Assembly: GCA_008638375.1 (NCBI GenBank)
Contig: CM018052.1
Span: 30,465,239-30,529,238 of the forward strand
Source: Nyssa sinensis
Taxonomy: Eukaryota > Streptophyta > Magnoliopsida > Cornales > Nyssaceae
Reading direction: 5' to 3'
Length of the DNA: 64,000 nucleotides
In this document: piece after piece, positions 38,401 through 50,670 of the stretch
Numbering within the stretch: position 1 is the stretch's first letter
Layout: each line of letters starts with the position of its first letter
The notes under the pieces: generated by a model
Told to the model about the DNA's origin: nothing
Database searches by the model: none
The model's input: only the letters and a program-made list of their open reading frames with translations
Position numbers and translations under genes: made by a program

Positions 38401-39104
38401 CACACCGTACACTCCTTACATTGTTCAGTCTCATTCCAAAATAACATGCAATCGTTTTTGCAAGCATGTATGGGAATATACCCAAGGCCCAAATCTCTTA
38501 ATATTTTTTTCACCTCGTAATATGATTTTGGAAGGGTCTCCCCAGTAGGAAGCGCTGCTTTAATCAATTCAATGGCCATATTAACTGATTTGTTAGTCCA
38601 ACGGTTGATGGTCTTAATATGAAGGAGTTTCACAAGAAAGTCTAGTTTCGAAAACTTATCACAACCCGGATATAACGGTTACCTTGCTTCCCTGAACAAT
38701 GAATCAAACGCGGTCGATTGTCCCGTGTCACTCCTGTGACTACTCGCCCCAATTGTAGCCCCCTGCAAGTCTACCAGCATTTGTGGCAAGCCTTCGTAAC
38801 CAACCCCAACATTATCACCAAAGTCATCGTCGTCGTCTTTTTCTTCATCATCAAATACCACTCGTACGTCACGGCGTTCCCCGTGAAATTCCCAACACGT
38901 ATACGTCTTGTCCATCCCGTGTTCGAGTAGGTGCTCTTTGGCCTCATCTATGTGTATATAATTCCTATTATTGCACCTCCTACATGGACATCTTATCCTA
39001 TTTCACCCATCTGCAGATGCACGAGCAAACTGAATAAAATCTTTGATCCCCTTCACATACCCTGGCAAATGCTTGCCCCTCAAGTCCATCCAACTCTTAT
39101 CCAT
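35421..39104 (-). pseudogene. tnp2-type CACTA transposase, full span but broken
   Basis: From ATG at 39104 the order is: Cys-rich transposase-associated domain, acidic linker (38860-38830), a zinc-binding-like CKECTVC stretch near 38400, and the large tnp2 (Transposase_21) core at 38301-36865 (EFDTNHEWF, FNPFG, LLVPYNLPPW, WSTKGHLACPVC, HNLDVMHIEKN). Next come a DUF4218-like region (HLPHEAKIGGPV; exon about 36788-36480), a DUF4216-like region (36223-35750, IFKCDWWDV, DDPYVLAS) and an acidic C-terminus ending at 35421. Breaks seen: TGA at 39003-39005, TAA at 38679-38681, a one-base deletion at about 38301 where the sister copy keeps the frame, TAG at 36590-36592 and TAA at 35822-35824. It would normally encode the catalytic transposase acting in the nucleus; this copy cannot without suppression of several stops. 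Confidence 0.88.
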
Positions 39105-39559
39105 TTTCGTCTACCTAATACAAATAAAAAATGATACTCGTTATAAATATGAAACATGAATCCTATCACCTCCAACTTCTCTCTAAAGGGTAAGGTAGTC
39201 CTATCTCATTCGTGAATGCACAATCTACATTACAATCAGCAGCAAATCAAATGCTTGATTCCACTCGGACAAAATTTCAGCAGCATCTCCCCACGGTTCT
39301 CCAAGTATACGAGATAAACGTTAGCACGCCTAAATATATACCCAGAGAACAATAGGAGACCGTGCTGAAATTTTATCATAGTGAAATATTCAAGCATATG
39401 CGTTATTGATTGCAATGCAGATTTATGCATTCCCGAACTGTCCTCTCTGGACAATTCAAGAATCGATTTTCATACACACGAGCCCAATCGCAAATACATT
39501 TCGCGACAAGATTCACATGTGATGAAAATGACTCCCGAACGGGGCTAGGCTTGCATGAA

Positions 39560-41626
39560 TGCAATTAAAAAATTTCATTAATGTAAGGGCAAACTCTGAT
39601 TGTCAGACAGAGTTTTGCTTTAAAAAACATTAACAATAGCATTGAAAATGCCAATACAAAACATATTGATCTTGGTTGATAACAAGTGAAAGCATCTAGC
39701 TTTCAATTTTTATCTATTAATTAAGGTCATTCATTAAGAATTATTTACTTGGCACCTGACAACAACAACTTAACCAATAAAAGCAAATCAATTGCTACCT
39801 AAAACCACCAACTGACTTAATAGGTTAGGTGTGTCTAGTTGATCTCTCAAACTATCGGACTCAAGAACTCTTATTACTTGGCAGCTAAAACAAAAAAAAT
39901 TATTGTTTAGAGGAACTCAGGAGCAAGGGATTAGGGTTCAAGTTGCAGTTCAATGAACACATACATGAAAAACAAGAGGGGAAAAAACACAGCCATGAAA
40001 AAATACATGTTGAATGAACACATACATGAAATAGGTCCAAATGCACTCATGTGTCTAGATTTTAAGGATTTTTTTGACTAAAATCCTACAAAACACTAAA
40101 GCATCAAAATTTAATTAAGATAGAACATTAGAAAAATCATCCTCTTGCTTATTCACCTGTCAAGTTCAGCACTAAAAAGTAATTATAAGAACACCTTAAA
40201 ATGAATAGAAGAACTCAGCACAAGTGCATGCCAATGAATAGAGTAACTCAGTACAGCTGCATGGCAGTGTACTCCACATTTAAAAAAAAATACTCATGAT
40301 TATCTGTCCTCTTTTTCAAGGTACCTAGTTTATGTACTGACACTCCCAATTTTAGTAAAGCTTAAACTAATAGGATGACCATTGGAAATGGTTTTTGAAA
40401 AAAAAAAATAGAAAGAGAAAACCAATAAGATATTTTTTATATAGAATTTGTAATCTAAAAAGGGTCAGAAACAAGAAATTTAAGAGAGAGAGCATTTCAA
40501 CAAGGTCATTATAGAAATTGTATACTGTCAAAAGCTAAAAAACCAAGTTTTGTTTCGTTTGTATTGTTACAAAATCAGAACAGGCACATTCAAAGCATTA
40601 CCTGAAAGCTTGAAACTTATCCTAAAAAAACAGAGCCCAAAGCACAAAGAATCAAAGTAGGAACTGATCTCTACAGTTCTGATGTCCTTCAAAAGCTGCC
40701 TAAATCTCTTGGAAATGTACCTATCAAATAAAGATTAAGCAAAGACATGAGTTGATTTTGAGGATTGATCATTAGAAAATCAAATAAATTCGGACGGTCC
40801 AAGCAGAATCCTATTATTTTGATTTTATTTAATTTATTTTTATTGTATTGATAGATACACTCTATAATCTACAAGAGAACAACTGTTCTGCAAAATCTCA
40901 CTAGACCAAAAATAATAATTAATTTTAACTGAAAACAATCTTTGAGAATGTGAATGAATAACAATTAATAAAAGCTTAAAGATGCATTCACACTTGCCAA
41001 CCCTATCACATTTTTTTTTATACAACAGAAAATGAAGGTTTGAACTCACTCAAGTTTTATGCAAATTGACTATTCATACCACTCAGATAAAATCTCGATC
41101 GTAATCTTATTACATATATATTAATTTCAATGTCATTTATATTTCTAATTTTTGTCATATTAAAATTTTTTTCTTGGAATGATTTTCACTAAATAATATT
41201 TCTTTTCTATGTTTTTCCGTCTTACACTTTTGATTCTATTTTTTTGGGATCATTTTATAAAATTAAATCTTTTTCTTTGACATCATTAGGTTTTTTTCTT
41301 TGACATTTTGACAAATTTTTTACAATATTGAGAATTTTGATGCCAAACCTACTTGCTTGGAATTAGAGGCCGATCCAAGAGGACAAAGGGACGTCCTAAA
41401 AAATTTAAATATTTTAATTTTTATTCTTAATTTTATTAGAATTTTATTTAAAAAAATTTAATAAAATAGAACTACCTCCCCCCCTTCCCAATTTCTTTAT
41501 TTTTTTTATATTCAAATCAACTCCCTAAATTTTTATACCTATAATTTGACCTTTCTTAACTAAGATTTTTGTGTGTGTGTGTGTGTGGATATATAACACA
41601 AGTCTCCTAACTATACAAATATCATC

Positions 41627-41660
<34 letters not shown>

Positions 41661-42720
41661 GGCATTGCTTTTAACACATTATGATAAGGAGAATTTTTAG
41701 GAAATCAAAAGCTCCATTAGTTTTCATGAAAAATTTAACTACATTTTGTAATAACATCTCCTCGCACTCAATCTAAGAGTTATTGCCTTGAAAATATTTG
41801 AGTAAAAGCTTCATTTGAGTTTGATACACTTCAATATTTACTTAATTCTTTCTCAAATCTTTTGAAAAAATTTCCATCATATCCCAAAACATTCCCATCT
41901 CTTTCCAAAAGTTTTAAATTGGGTTTTACACGGTGATTTGAGTTTATTAACAATATTTTATAAATTTGAGTTTAAGTTTAAGTAAAAATAAATTTTATAT
42001 AGGTTTAAATCAATGATTGGAAAGGTTTTTTTTAAAAAAAAAAATTAATTAAAATTTAAGTTTGATTCATTATTAGAGACATTTTTACAAATCAAACATC
42101 ATCCAAATCAAACCATAATCTAAAACTGGTCAAACTACCAAAAATTACTTCTTTTCCCAATAGTTGTATAAGCCATTTTAGTTTTCCATCGCTCTCCCAT
42201 CTATTGTATACTTCTAAATAGTTATTGGATCGTTTTCTGTGGACCAAGGCATGGTTACAACTTAAAAATAGGTTTAGTTCAATGATTGTTAACCCCAACC
42301 AGAAGAAGAACCAAAAATTCAATTTGATATATCATGTTCAAGTGGATGATTATAACAGTCATCAATGGTATAAAAACCAATGACCATTTTGCTGCAAGGC
42401 ATCAAGGGTAAAAAAAATACTATTACGAATCAACATGAAGCCTAAACATCATCCAAATCAAACATCCAAATCAAACCATACAAATAAATTTAATAAAACA
42501 AACAAAAGATTAATGAAATAGATGTGAGTTTGAGAGAGAGAGAGAGGAGAAAGGGCAGTGGCCTACCTGGGCGCCGCTCCTCCCCGATATGCTTCCCCCC
42601 TTCCCTTTTTAGTTTTTAACCCAACGACGCACAGAGTGATGGAAATGGCGCAAGAACAGAGAAAGAAAAAGACTGTCTGAGAGAGAGAGAGAGAGAGCGA
42701 TCAAAATGTTTCAAATATAA
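39560..42720. other. Non-coding 5' region of CACTA-3
   Basis: About 3 kb between the transposase start and the right subterminal repeats. AT-rich, with TG and TA microsatellites (41569-41587, 41632-41656) and a GA-rich leader at 42530-42700 shared with CACTA-1 and CACTA-2. I see no coding sequence here. It probably holds the transposase promoter, 5' exon and an intron. Confidence 0.5.
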
Positions 42721-43003
42721 AGAGTTATTAGCAACGCACACCATGCGTCACTAATAACCCAAACGAGCGTCGCTAATAGTCCAGCCCATGTATTTGCGAC
42801 TCCCAAGTGTGCGTCGCCCAATGAACCAACTATTAGCGACGCACACGTACGTCGCTAATGTCCATATGTGCGTCGCTAATAATTTCGCGCCCATTTTCAC
42901 GCGAGAAACTAATTTTTTTTTTACTTTTTTTCCTTATTATTAGCGACACCTGTTGGTGCGTCGCTAATAATGTGCGTCGCGAAAAATAGGTTTTTTTGTA
43001 GTG
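42720..43003. repeat. Right subterminal repeats of CACTA-3
   Basis: About eight copies of AGCGACGCAC or GTGCGTCGCTAA between 42727 and 42985, in head-to-head pairs, followed by the CACTA terminus. Confidence 0.9.
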
Positions 43004-43306
43004 ATGGAGCCCGAGAATGCTACCCACAAGATAGTCATAGTATTCATCAAACTCCTAGCTTAATTATGTCATTTAATGACAATCAAACTTATGGAATCAT
43101 TTCAAAGCAACTCAATGTTTAGATATCTTTATAGTCCAAATACAATGATTCACACCGGCTACAAATTTATGTCCAATCCACATTCCATACAAACCAAAAT
43201 TCACACTTGACTCTTTATTATTGTAATTAACTTGCATTGCCTGAGGTTGTGTTTATCTAACTGTACACTTAAAATCATATTAACAATCTGTTGTGAGCTC
43301 GACAAC

Positions 43307-43768
43307 TATAATACCCCGATCCGATTATTGAAAATTAAGTCACTAATTTAAATATTAGAGACTTTAAGAAGCAAAATAATAATTAAGGAAACTAGACTAA
43401 GAAAAATAAAAGCTACAAAAATAATAGGACTTCAATTATGAAATCGACAAGTGAAGGAAGTAAGTAAAAATATAAGTACGTGGGGAAGAAATAAAAATAA
43501 TGTAAAAAATAAAAATAGGATAAAATACAAAAATGCCAAACGAGGCATAAGAAGGAAAAAGATGAAAAATAAGGTCAAAAGTGTTTACCAAAAGACTTGA
43601 ACTCAAGACCAAAAAAGGAGGAAGAAACCTATGCCAAAAAAATTAGTCAGATAGGTTGAAAGCACTTTTATGCTATATTTCTTACAATACATATAAAATT
43701 TCATTCCACCACCCCCACACCCAATCAAAATTCATGCTAACACCTCACCCCAACTAAATATATAAATA

Positions 43769-43803
<35 letters not shown>

Positions 43804-46205
43804 ATATATATATGTGTGTGTGTATATATATATAGGTGACGCGCGTAAGACAAAACAACCAAGTGTGTGTGTGCGGCTAGAGAGAGAAAGAGAGAGAGTA
43901 AGAAGAAGAAGAAGAAATGGAAAGAAGAGAAACTTGAGGCAGACTCCAAAAGGCTCAAGAAGCTCAGAACTGAGCAAAGAAAGAGGGAAGCCTCATTGTA
44001 AAAGGTAAAACACCCACATTGATTTTATCTTTCCTAAAAAAGATTATTGTTTACGTTCTAATTGATGAAGATAGAATGCATGCATGGCTTTTGTTAGCAT
44101 CATTCTATAGTGTGAGAGTGAAAAAAGAGACCTAATAGGCCCAAGAAACCCAAAACAACCACCCAAAACCGCCATTGATGACCACCAAGAAGGTGGGTCC
44201 GAAACGAATGGTAAAAAATCAATTTTTACTACTTGGGTCTTGATCCTGATGTCACAAGGATTCCGAAGCAACAGAAACCACTCTAAATGGACCTAAAATA
44301 AGGAAAATAAACCGAGTTATAGGTCACGGATTCAAAATCAACTTTCAAGAATCGAGCACTAAGCTTGATTTCTAGAACGTGGTTTTGAAGCCACTGAAAT
44401 GAGGATCATGATAAGCTAAGAACTACGGATTTTCATGGAGTATTGGGCTTGAATGAACCCACTATTCAGAAATGGCCATAAAACTTTGATGAAACTTTTG
44501 AGCTCAATTCGATGCTCTAAATCAACACAAAAACCCTTTTAAGTGTTCTAGAAACTCATAGGAACTAAAAGCAAAAAAAATAGCCCACATAAAAGTCACT
44601 AAATAGGATTTTAAAAATCCTGCAACTAGGGCAACAGTAACGGGGGGAGATGGGGAAGAAGATGAACAGTAGTACGGGTCGGGCTACGGGTTGGTTCTGG
44701 TTCGGGTCGGAACCTGCTAAGGCGCACACACGAGTAAGTGAGGCGGCATCGTTTAGGCTCTTAAGTTATTAAATTAAGACAATATAAGTCTGTTTGGCTA
44801 CGAGGTTAGAAGTCTGATTGATAACCCCACACGGAACAGGGATATCCTATTCTTGGAATTACGCCTTGTCCGCTGTTCGGCAATCAGAAAATCAGAAAAA
44901 TAAGGGGAGCTGAATTTCGAACACTTGACCTCGTGTATGTGTGAAACTTAAACCCAAGAACGTGGCCACTGTGCTAGCTTCACACATGTGAACATTATTA
45001 ACCGAATATATATATATATATATATATATAAAATAAAAGAATTAAATTAATTTAATTATAGTAAAATATCCCGATGCCCAAATAAAATAAAAGGATAGTG
45101 TAACCCAATATTTTTGGGCATTCCAAACTCAACGGCTGAGTCCGATTTGTGAAATTAAGTCCCAAAAATTAAGACACGTAAAATATAAAAATTATCATTT
45201 TACCCATAAAGATGACCGAAGCCAATTAAATATAAAAAATAGTCTATCTTGACTATTTTGGACATTTTGGACTCAATGAAGAGATCCGTGAAGCCCAAAT
45301 AAATTTTAAAAACTATGAAACAACAAATGAGGTAATACCCATTACGTCCCGAGCATTTACTTAGCTAAAAAATGAATTAAAAAAAAAAAAAAAAGGCAGG
45401 ACCTAACTTAAAGTCTAAAGCTACTAAATCAACGAATAAAATTCATTAAGAAAAATTTAGTTACAAAAAATAATAAGTGGCCAATAGTAATGCCTTAGTT
45501 ATGTTCTAATACGTATTTATGTGCATTTGACTTATGATCCAGGAACTAAAGACAAAGGAAAGGAAATTAAGGAAACAGACTAAAAACTTGAGGTGAGTAA
45601 TCTTGCATGTTGAATCTGTGGTATTTTATTTTTTATTTGACAAATGCTAAATTTGTTTTGGTGAGTAATCTCGTACCCTGGATCACTGATGTTTATCTCC
45701 TGTTTGAAAAAGGCATAAGTGTTTTATCTCTTGTTTGAAAAATGCTTAAGTATTTTATATCCTGTTCAAATGTCTATCTTATGAAACTCTATATCTGCTC
45801 AAATGTCTCTCTGCACTTTGTGAAATACTCAAAAACTATGATCTTCATGTCTAGATTTTGAAATGACATTTATATGTACTGATTTAAAAAATGTATATAA
45901 ACCATGGCACCCCTTCAATGAGAAATAAATAATTTGTGTGAACCAATTTTGATTATGCAACCTGAATCATACTTGTTTTGATCGATCCGATCATGTGTCT
46001 ATGTGAGACCTACCCATGTGGCACTCTCACTCCTGTAATAAGACCTACCCACATGGTGCTTTGACTCAATGTATAATTTGATTCTCGTGTCTATTCGAGG
46101 CCTACTCATATGGTGCTCCGACTCTTGATGAGACTTACCCACATGGTGCTCTGACTCGATTCCTATGTCTATCCGAGGCCTACCCTGACTCGTTGTGGAA
46201 TTGAA
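43307..46205 (+). mobile_element. LTR-3: truncated long gypsy LTR
   Basis: Starts TATAATACCCC (canonical TGTAATACCCC with one change) and matches solo LTR-2 in order: TA/TG microsatellites (43760-43835), the coding-free middle, ACCGAATATATA (45000) and the CCGATGCCCAAAT..GGGCATTCCAAACTCAACGGCTGAGTCC block (45070-45150, compare 9838-9920). It stops at about 46205 without the expected GTCGTGACA end, exactly where copy B of the terpene synthase unit starts. It is therefore cut by the duplication breakpoint or a deletion. Confidence 0.7.
45990..46195. repeat. Short tandem repeats with CCTACCCACATGGTGCTCTGACTC
   Basis: Four to five imperfect units of 45-65 bp (at about 46008, 46045, 46105, 46137 and 46180) at the truncated end of LTR-3. 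They are absent from the corresponding part of solo LTR-2. Confidence 0.65.
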
Positions 46206-46956
46206 ATCTATATTTTATTGATAAAAATTGTATACTATAAGTCTTATACATCATATTTATAGAGTAAAAATGATACTATTTTAATTATAAAATTAAGAAT
46301 AATGCTTGGTTTCAAACTATGTAAGAAGAATCTCCTCCTACTCATGTATGTCTCACATGTACTTATATGTATATCATGTGTCTACTTAATTTACTCATGT
46401 ATGCCTCACATGTACTTATATGTATATCATGTGTCTATTTAATTTTTAACAAAAAATAAATAAAAATTATATAAATCAAATGGCACACGTGCATTACATA
46501 TGTGACAAATTATAGTTAATACACTAACTTAAATAATAAAAAAATTTAGCCTTTCAAATTCGGAGCTAAGTATTATCTTAAAACTAATAAAACTAAATAG
46601 ATAATTTTATCTAAAATAACGATATCAAAACTAAAAAACCATATGTATTTATATTTTTTTTAAAAAGTATGATATTGTCTTACATTAAAAATAAATAAAA
46701 ACTCAATGTATGTAAACCTTAGCATATGCACGTTGTCCCATGTAAGAATGATGTCACATTGATTGAATAAAGAGAGATTCAGATTAAATATTGTACTGAT
46801 GTCCATATTACCACATGCATGTGTTTCATGCTTCAAAGAATAATCAAAACTAATGTAACAAAAATTATGGTCATTTGGTTTTTTGGAATGTTAGCATTAT
46901 TGGTAAGTAATTATTATTAATGATTTGATTAATGTATGTTTTATAAATAAGTATAT

Positions 46957-47472
46957 TGATGCTGTACTTTTCGACTCGCAATAAATCTGGGCTCCGCGAC
47001 CTGTAGAACACTCAAAAAAGGGGATCAGAGGACCACCGGATTGGCTCCGGCGGTAGCCGCTCCGATGCTTAAGTAAGTAAACTGAATTGAAAAGATTGTA
47101 TTGAAAGCCAAAGAATGAGCATAAAAATAAAGCGTACCTTTAGGGTTTAATTTATAAATCGTGGCCTTCCTAAGTTGATTAGGATTCGGAGCCATGAATA
47201 TAGGGATTTGATCATCGGAGATTGCAGTTACCTTGTGGAGTATTGTGTCGTAGATAGAGATAATCATAGATAGTAGTTTCCTTGTTGAAGACTGTTTTCG
47301 TGTTGGAGATTGTTTCCTTATTCCCTGCTTGGCAGTTGTTAATGAAACCGTAAGGTCGGAACCATCCGAAATACTGAGTGAATATTGCGGAGCCTAAGGT
47401 CTGGAGGATATGTGCATGAGAATGCCCTGGAGGCTCCGCCTGATCTGTATGACCGAGTTTATCGGCTCTGGA

Positions 47473-47512
<40 letters not shown>

Positions 47513-47610
47513 ATGCCCTGAGGGCAATGACTGCTCTGTATGACCGAGTTTATCAATTTTGTAAGCACACGTGTCTCAAGGTGATTGGTGTGTCTGTATG
47601 TGGTATATCA
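46957..47610 (-). repeat. 3' LTR of the Tat element
   Basis: 654 bp, TGATGCTG...GGTATATCA on the plus strand. It contains a (TA)n run at about 47475-47508. Paired with 54213-54893. Confidence 0.92.
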
Positions 47611-47636
47611 GCTACTCCCCCCCCCCCCCCCCCCGA
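47611..47636 (-). other. Polypurine tract of the Tat element
   Basis: Plus-strand C18 (47617-47634) directly inside the LTR, i.e. G18 on the element strand, in the position of the plus-strand primer. The copy A element has C7 at the same place, so the run has expanded. Confidence 0.8.
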
Positions 47637-47674
47637 GCCCTAGTTAGGAGCTAGAGCATAACTAGGGTTATAGG

Positions 47675-49485
47675 CTTTATGAAGAGTCACACGTTTTGTT
47701 TCTCTATTTTTCGAGACGTCGGTTTAATGGTTCATTTATCACACAGCCGATACTTGAGAAGCCATCATTACCTTCCACCGTTGTGTCGAATCGTCTTGGG
47801 GGACTCATATTTCGAATGTGTATATAAAAAGGGGGAAAGGACTTTTATGCCTTTCTTCTGCACTTGCTTCTACAGTACCCTCTCGATCACCCTCGCGATG
47901 TTAGAGAGAGGGAAATATGTGCCTACTTGGCTTGGTTTGAAATGGGACTGACACTCCCCCTTCCTGACCTTGTAAAACAATTCTTTTGTTGGTTCAACCT
48001 TTGCCCTGCAGACCTGAATCTTAATAGTTGGAGACATCTGTTAAGCTTCGTAGTGTTGGGGCATATGAATAATGTCGACTTGTCCCTTGACATGATCCGT
48101 AGTAATATGGATCTAAAATACATGAGGGCAAAAGGCCTTTATTATATGTCTTTTAATAGTGGGTTCAGACCCCTTACTTCTGTGCCCTCCTCTAACAAGA
48201 CTTGGAAGAAGTGGTATTTCTTCATTAAAGGAGGATGGGAATTCAAGGACTTCCAAGGCCAATTCTCAACATTCCCTCAAACCATTGGGCGAAAGGGTGA
48301 GACCCAATTTTTTCGTGGCTGCTTGGATTTTGTTTTGTGCGCCAATTGCCAAGCTGATTAATCTCTGTATCTGTTTTGCAGTTAGGAGTGTGTGGAAGAG
48401 ACCGGGCTTTTGTCCTACGCTTCAGGAACAATACAAGAAGCTTTTACAGCCCAGCTACCGAGACCATTCCTCCATTGTTAACCGTGATAAGTTGATGGCT
48501 GCCAGGGGAAGTATTGAGGAGCTTAAAAAGGGTATGATGGCAAGGTGAGAGACTGAGCCATCTTCATCTATGGCAGTGGGGGAAGCTTCTTCCCCAACGG
48601 ACCCTCCCCTCCAGACAAAAAGGCGGAGGTTACTTTCGATCTCTCCTGAGCCCACTGAGGGGGAGAGAGAGGCACCTGCCCCCATTTCGGTGGTCCCCCC
48701 AGCCCCGTCCAAACAAGCGGGCAAGGGGGCGTCATCCTTGGTGGCCCTTGATGCTGTCAATCAAGGGGCCAAAAAGATTCTGAGGGACTTTTGGGCCAAA
48801 GGCTCAATCAAACTTAGACCCCAGAAGTCAGAGAAGCTTCTTGCTGATCTGGCTTCTCTTCAGGTTAAGGTAAATTCTTCGGGTCTTTATCTCTTTTCCC
48901 TTTTTTCCAAGTGTTTTGGCTAGTACTAAACTGTTTGCTTTGTACATTGCAGACCCTGCACACTCTTTCTGCTCTGACGGAGATCTCTCCTCCTTCAGAG
49001 GAGGTTGATAAACTTCTGGCCGAGCTGGACGAGGTCAGGCTCCAGCTCGGTACTGCTAAGTCTGAGACTCACGAAGCTGTAGAGAGGCTGAAGGAGTCCC
49101 AAAATCCTCTGGTCGTCATGGAGTCAGAGAAGAACCTTGTCGTTCAGTAGGCAAAAAGGCTGTAGAGGGAGATGGACAGCATGCGGTATCAATACAATCA
49201 AAAGCTTGAGGATGTAATGGAGTAGGCCAGGACTGAGAATGAGATGGAGATGAGGTCGGAACTTGAAGGGATGGACAACCGCCTGATTATGTTCGGCTTC
49301 AACAACTTCCGATCTCGGTTCCTCGCCAAATTCCCTGACTTTGACGTCTCCTCAATCGTGCCACCTGGATCTGATCCTCCCGAGGCTGTTATCCAAAGTG
49401 AAGTGGCTGATGTCCCTCTTGCCGAACCTTCACCAGCTGATGAGCCTGCCCCTGCTGATGAGTCTGCCTCTGCTGACACAGTTTA
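47675..49485 (+). pseudogene. Antisense gene 1 of the Tat element, Transposase_28-like plus coiled coil
   Basis: A TATA-like GTATATAAAAAG lies at about 47819-47830. From about 47864 the frame reads REICAYLAWFEMG, FNLCPADLNLNSW, SSNKTWKKWYFF, the same domain as in the copy A element, without the acidic N-terminus of that copy. A likely intron is 48297-48381. The next exon has a Pro/Lys-rich linker (48570-48760) and KKILRDF..LLADL. After another intron (about 48870-48951) a coiled-coil segment follows, ending DVSSIVPPG and an acidic, Pro/Ala-rich tail to 49485. TAG codons at about 49148-49150, 49163 and 49222 interrupt the coiled coil and a TGA stands near 48546, so this copy is inactive. Role unknown. 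Confidence 0.7.
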
Positions 49486-49960
49486 GAATGTGTATTTTGC
49501 TGTTTTGAATTTCCAATGTACTGAAATATATATTCTTTAATGAAGTAGTCTTTTGCTTGATGCTTCTGTCTTCTTCTTTTGTGAATGACCTCAAGTTATA
49601 CTGCTCTGTAGTGTCTTGACTTGTGGTTGATTGTGAAAATTGTTGCAAGTAATGTTGTTCTGGAACTTATTGTACATCAGACCAGATCTTCTACTATATG
49701 TAGTTGTATCCCAAGCTGCTTTACTTGCAATAAGGTAGTAGTTGAAGATTACCTCTGAAAAATTTTGAGGCTGATTGTTCTGAATCTAGAGACTTGTAGT
49801 AATAAGTGGATGTCTTGCGATTATGGTTCGGATGATCAGAACTTCTGCTTCCAGATCCTTAAGACAAGGATCAGGGTACATCAAAGTTGATGGACTTTTG
49901 CTGTATACGTGGCCTGTCAGGCGTCAATGACCTGGAAAAGACTGTCACGTCTACATATAC

Positions 49961-50670
49961 GTGGACAAGACTGAAAAGTCTATAAATTTCATGCGTGGCC
50001 CTGTCTTTTGCTTCTCCCGAGAGGGCGGTTTAATGCGTCATTTATTGTACCATCGTCGTTTTGGGTTTTTTAAGCCAACTCTTCATTTATCCATTGCGAC
50101 GGTCCAACTGGGTGACTCTTGGGCTTCGAAGGTCTATATATATGAGAGAGGAGCATATGGTAGCGATCAATCTCTTTACTTTTTTGTTCTCAGACTGTTC
50201 CCCCGTTTGAGAGAATTTAGATGTTTTTTAGAAACTACCGTTTATCCGGATTCAGCCTGATAAAAAAGAGACTGATTAAACGGGGGATTAGAGGACTGTG
50301 GCCACGAATTAAACTGTGGCCACGAATTATCCTTCTCTCGGATTCAGCCTCCAAGGAGGGATTAGAGGAGGCGAAGATCTCCTTGTCCATTTTAGCATCC
50401 GGTCGAGATTTTATCACTTGGAGGGGGTCCTTCCCTGATTCAACCGAGGCCTGGAGCATTGGTGATGAAGACGAAGGTGGGCTGCCTCCTCCCCTTTATG
50501 ACTTGGCAGAAACCCTTGCTCAATCTAGCTTGGGTGTTATGCTGAATTTGAGGAAAACAAAGGTGGAGAATGAAAAAGGCTCCTGAGACCCAGAGCCCTC
50601 ATCATCCGTTGGTATTGAGATAAGTGATAGTGATGATGAAATGGCCTGGGTGTTTCTTGCTGCAGATTAG
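49961..50670 (+). pseudogene. Antisense open frame 2 of the Tat element, unknown product
   Basis: The upstream part (49975-50165) resembles 47675-47850, including TATA-like words (TCTATAAATT at about 49979; CTATATATATGAG at 50132). The cassette therefore seems to be a duplicated promoter followed by a different downstream segment. The open stretches 50221-50586 and the following short acidic frame (ISDSDDE) have no family I recognise. It may be an eroded second copy of gene 1 with only its 5' and 3' ends left. Confidence 0.4.

Larger units (their letters stand above)
31218..43003 (-). mobile_element. CACTA-3: structurally complete CACTA transposon (11.8 kb)
   Basis: The left end CACTACAACAAAAGGCA and right end (minus strand CACTACAAAAAAACC) bound subterminal palindromes, a 161-bp repeat array, a Ptta/En/Spm-type gene and a tnp2-type gene, both on the minus strand. 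The 3-bp flanks are GTG (31215-31217) and ATG (43004-43006): one mismatch, either a mutation of the duplication or a sign that the two ends were not inserted together. The gene order and complement match autonomous En/Spm-like elements, but both genes carry stops. Confidence 0.88.

Noticed and set aside
43732..43977. Minus-strand frames rich in Tyr/Ile/Thr
   Set aside because: TA/TG microsatellite and GA-rich run inside LTR-3.
47025..47267. 80-codon minus-strand frame present in both Tat LTRs (also 54280-54522)
   Set aside because: Lies wholly in the LTR and is conserved only because the LTRs are near-identical copies; no domain recognised.
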